Below are positions 55,585 through 56,459 of a stretch of DNA of 56,459 nucleotides, in pieces. The translations under genes and the position numbers were made by a program. Numbering within the stretch: the first letter of the stretch is position 1; the number at the start of each line of letters is the position of its first letter. Under the pieces are notes generated by a model that ran no database searches, had not been told where the DNA came from, and saw nothing but the letters and a program-made list of their open reading frames with translations. The stretch is from Clostridia bacterium (GTDB lineage Bacteria; Bacillota; Clostridia; Oscillospirales; CAG-272): the NCBI GenBank assembly GCA_017508425.1, contig JAFVYZ010000055.1, positions 1-56,459 on the forward strand, read 5' to 3'.

Positions 55585-56459
55585 ATGAAGCTGACTCAAA
55601 CCAAAAAATTCCGTCACGGCAGCGTATCAGTGGCCCTCACGATCGCGGTCATCATCGCCGTGATTCTCTTCAATGCCATTTTCACGGCCCTCTCGACCAA
55701 ATACCTTTGGTACCTTGATATGACCCCCGAGCCCCGCTTTACCCTCTCGGAGGAGGCCAAGGCCTTCCTTGCGCAAATGGACCGCAACAAAGAGGTCCAC
55801 ATTATTTTGTGCGATGAAAAGCCCCAATGGGAAAAGGAGTCGGTCCGCCTTGAGGTCTTAAAGACCGCGCTGGATATCGAAAAGGATTTCCCGAACGTCA
55901 AGGTTTCCTACACCGACATCTACACCAACCCCTCGTCGGTCAACGAATACCGCGAGCTCTCGGGCAAAAACATCACCACCACCTCGGTCATCATCACCTG
56001 CGGCAGCTCTGTACGCGTCTTTAACCTTGAGGATTTCTTTGTGATGGGCGACGAAGGGTACGTCAGCGGCTACGACGGCGAGCAAGTCTTTGTTTCGGCC
56101 CTGCTCTCGGTCACACGCGCCTCGGCGCCCAAGGTGTGCGCCACCGTCAATCACGGTGAGACCTTCAGTGAGCCCTTGGCAAAGCTCCTGACAGGAATCG
56201 GCTTCCAGGTCGAGACGATCGACCTTACCACGACCGACATCCCCGAGGATTGCCGCCTGCTTTTGGTCTTTGGCCCCCAAACCGACTTCCTTGCGGGCAC
56301 GGGTCTTTCGGACATTTCCGAGATCCGCAAGATCGAGGAGTTTCTCGACAAAAACAACTCCATGATGGTATTCTTTAATAAGGACACCCCTTATTTGCAA
56401 AACTTTGAACAGCTGATGGCCGAGTGGGGCATCGAGATCGCCCGCACCGACAACGGTGA
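55585..56459 (+). CDS. GldG-like ABC auxiliary protein, 3' end missing
   Basis: 291 codons are visible before the window ends inside a codon, with no stop. MKLTQTKKFRHGSVSVALTI starts the protein, then a membrane helix (VALTIAVIIAVILFNAIFTAL), and an extracytoplasmic domain with TKYLWYLDMTPEPRFTLSEE, VHIILCDEKPQWEKE and VCATVNHGETFSEPLAKLL: the PF09822 (GldG/DUF4350-like) pattern. GGGAGG is 8 nt before the ATG. These proteins form a complex with the ATPase and permease encoded upstream; the exported substrate is unknown. Confidence 0.88.
   Translation, partial: MKLTQTKKFRHGSVSVALTIAVIIAVILFNAIFTALSTKYLWYLDMTPEPRFTLSEEAKAFLAQMDRNKEVHIILCDEKPQWEKESVRLEVLKTALDIEKDFPNVKVSYTDIYTNPSSVNEYRELSGKNITTTSVIITCGSSVRVFNLEDFFVMGDEGYVSGYDGEQVFVSALLSVTRASAPKVCATVNHGETFSEPLAKLLTGIGFQVETIDLTTTDIPEDCRLLLVFGPQTDFLAGTGLSDISEIRKIEEFLDKNNSMMVFFNKDTPYLQNFEQLMAEWGIEIARTDNG

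Overview
The window looks like chromosomal DNA from a spore-forming member of the Clostridia (Bacillota), probably an uncultured gut lineage. Three things point there: sporulation genes (a cotJ operon, a SipL-like DUF3794/LysM protein and a 26-codon spoVM); the classical Firmicutes remA-gmk-rpoZ-priA-def-fmt-rsmB-rlmN-rsgA-thiN run ending beside spoVM; and TTGACA-17-TATAAT promoters with strong Shine-Dalgarno sites. The assignment is by gene content only.

Layout. 1-1.33 kb: an AT-rich accessory segment with seven consecutive hairpins and a divergent or decaying tyrosine recombinase, abutting a cotJC gene cut after about 66 codons. 1.33-13.5 kb: cotJB and cotJA, a zinc-ribbon protein, a frameshifted PrsA/PpiC-like foldase, RNase J, an AbrB-type regulator, a surface protein with a lamin-tail-like domain, the SipL-like protein and two BspA-repeat lipoproteins. 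13.5-14.25 kb: a tRNA-Leu embedded in unusual repeats. 14.4-24.5 kb: amidase-domain protein, membrane protein, ddl, flavin reductase-proA, prmC, a solute-binding lipoprotein and asnB. 24.5-35 kb: spoVM and the translation/RNA-modification operon, read leftward from a promoter in front of remA. 35-45.3 kb: efp, a CD1247-type acidic protein, perR-rubrerythrin, an MBL hydrolase, nfeD-SPFH, a Ca2+-type P-ATPase, a ClC transporter and nth. 45.4-48.4 kb: tRNA-Pro, tRNA-Val, cysK, tRNA-Arg and a DUF2716 gene among hairpin-rich repeats. 48.4-56.5 kb: an AraC regulator divergent from an oxidoreductase-nagA-nagB operon, a CPBP-like membrane protein, a DUF6472-type protein and a GldA/F/G-like ABC system that runs off the right end.

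The most unusual signal is not a protein. At tRNA-Leu, tRNA-Val and, less clearly, tRNA-Arg, the tRNA is followed by its terminator, then an inverted degenerate copy of that tRNA's own 3' end, then a hairpin domain, then a direct copy of the 3' end. At Leu and Val the central domain is the same: an AGAATGCC/GGCATTCT stem closing two inner hairpins, one of which keeps its pairing although its bases differ between loci. Behind tRNA-Val the module is repeated three times. tRNA-Leu also has a 46-bp tandem repeat built from inverted and direct copies of its 5' end. I read these as a family of tRNA-end-associated structured elements. Separate chains of hairpins occur at 6-279, 13564-13733, 47401-47610 and 48256-48427. 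Whether the recombinase acts on any of them is speculation.
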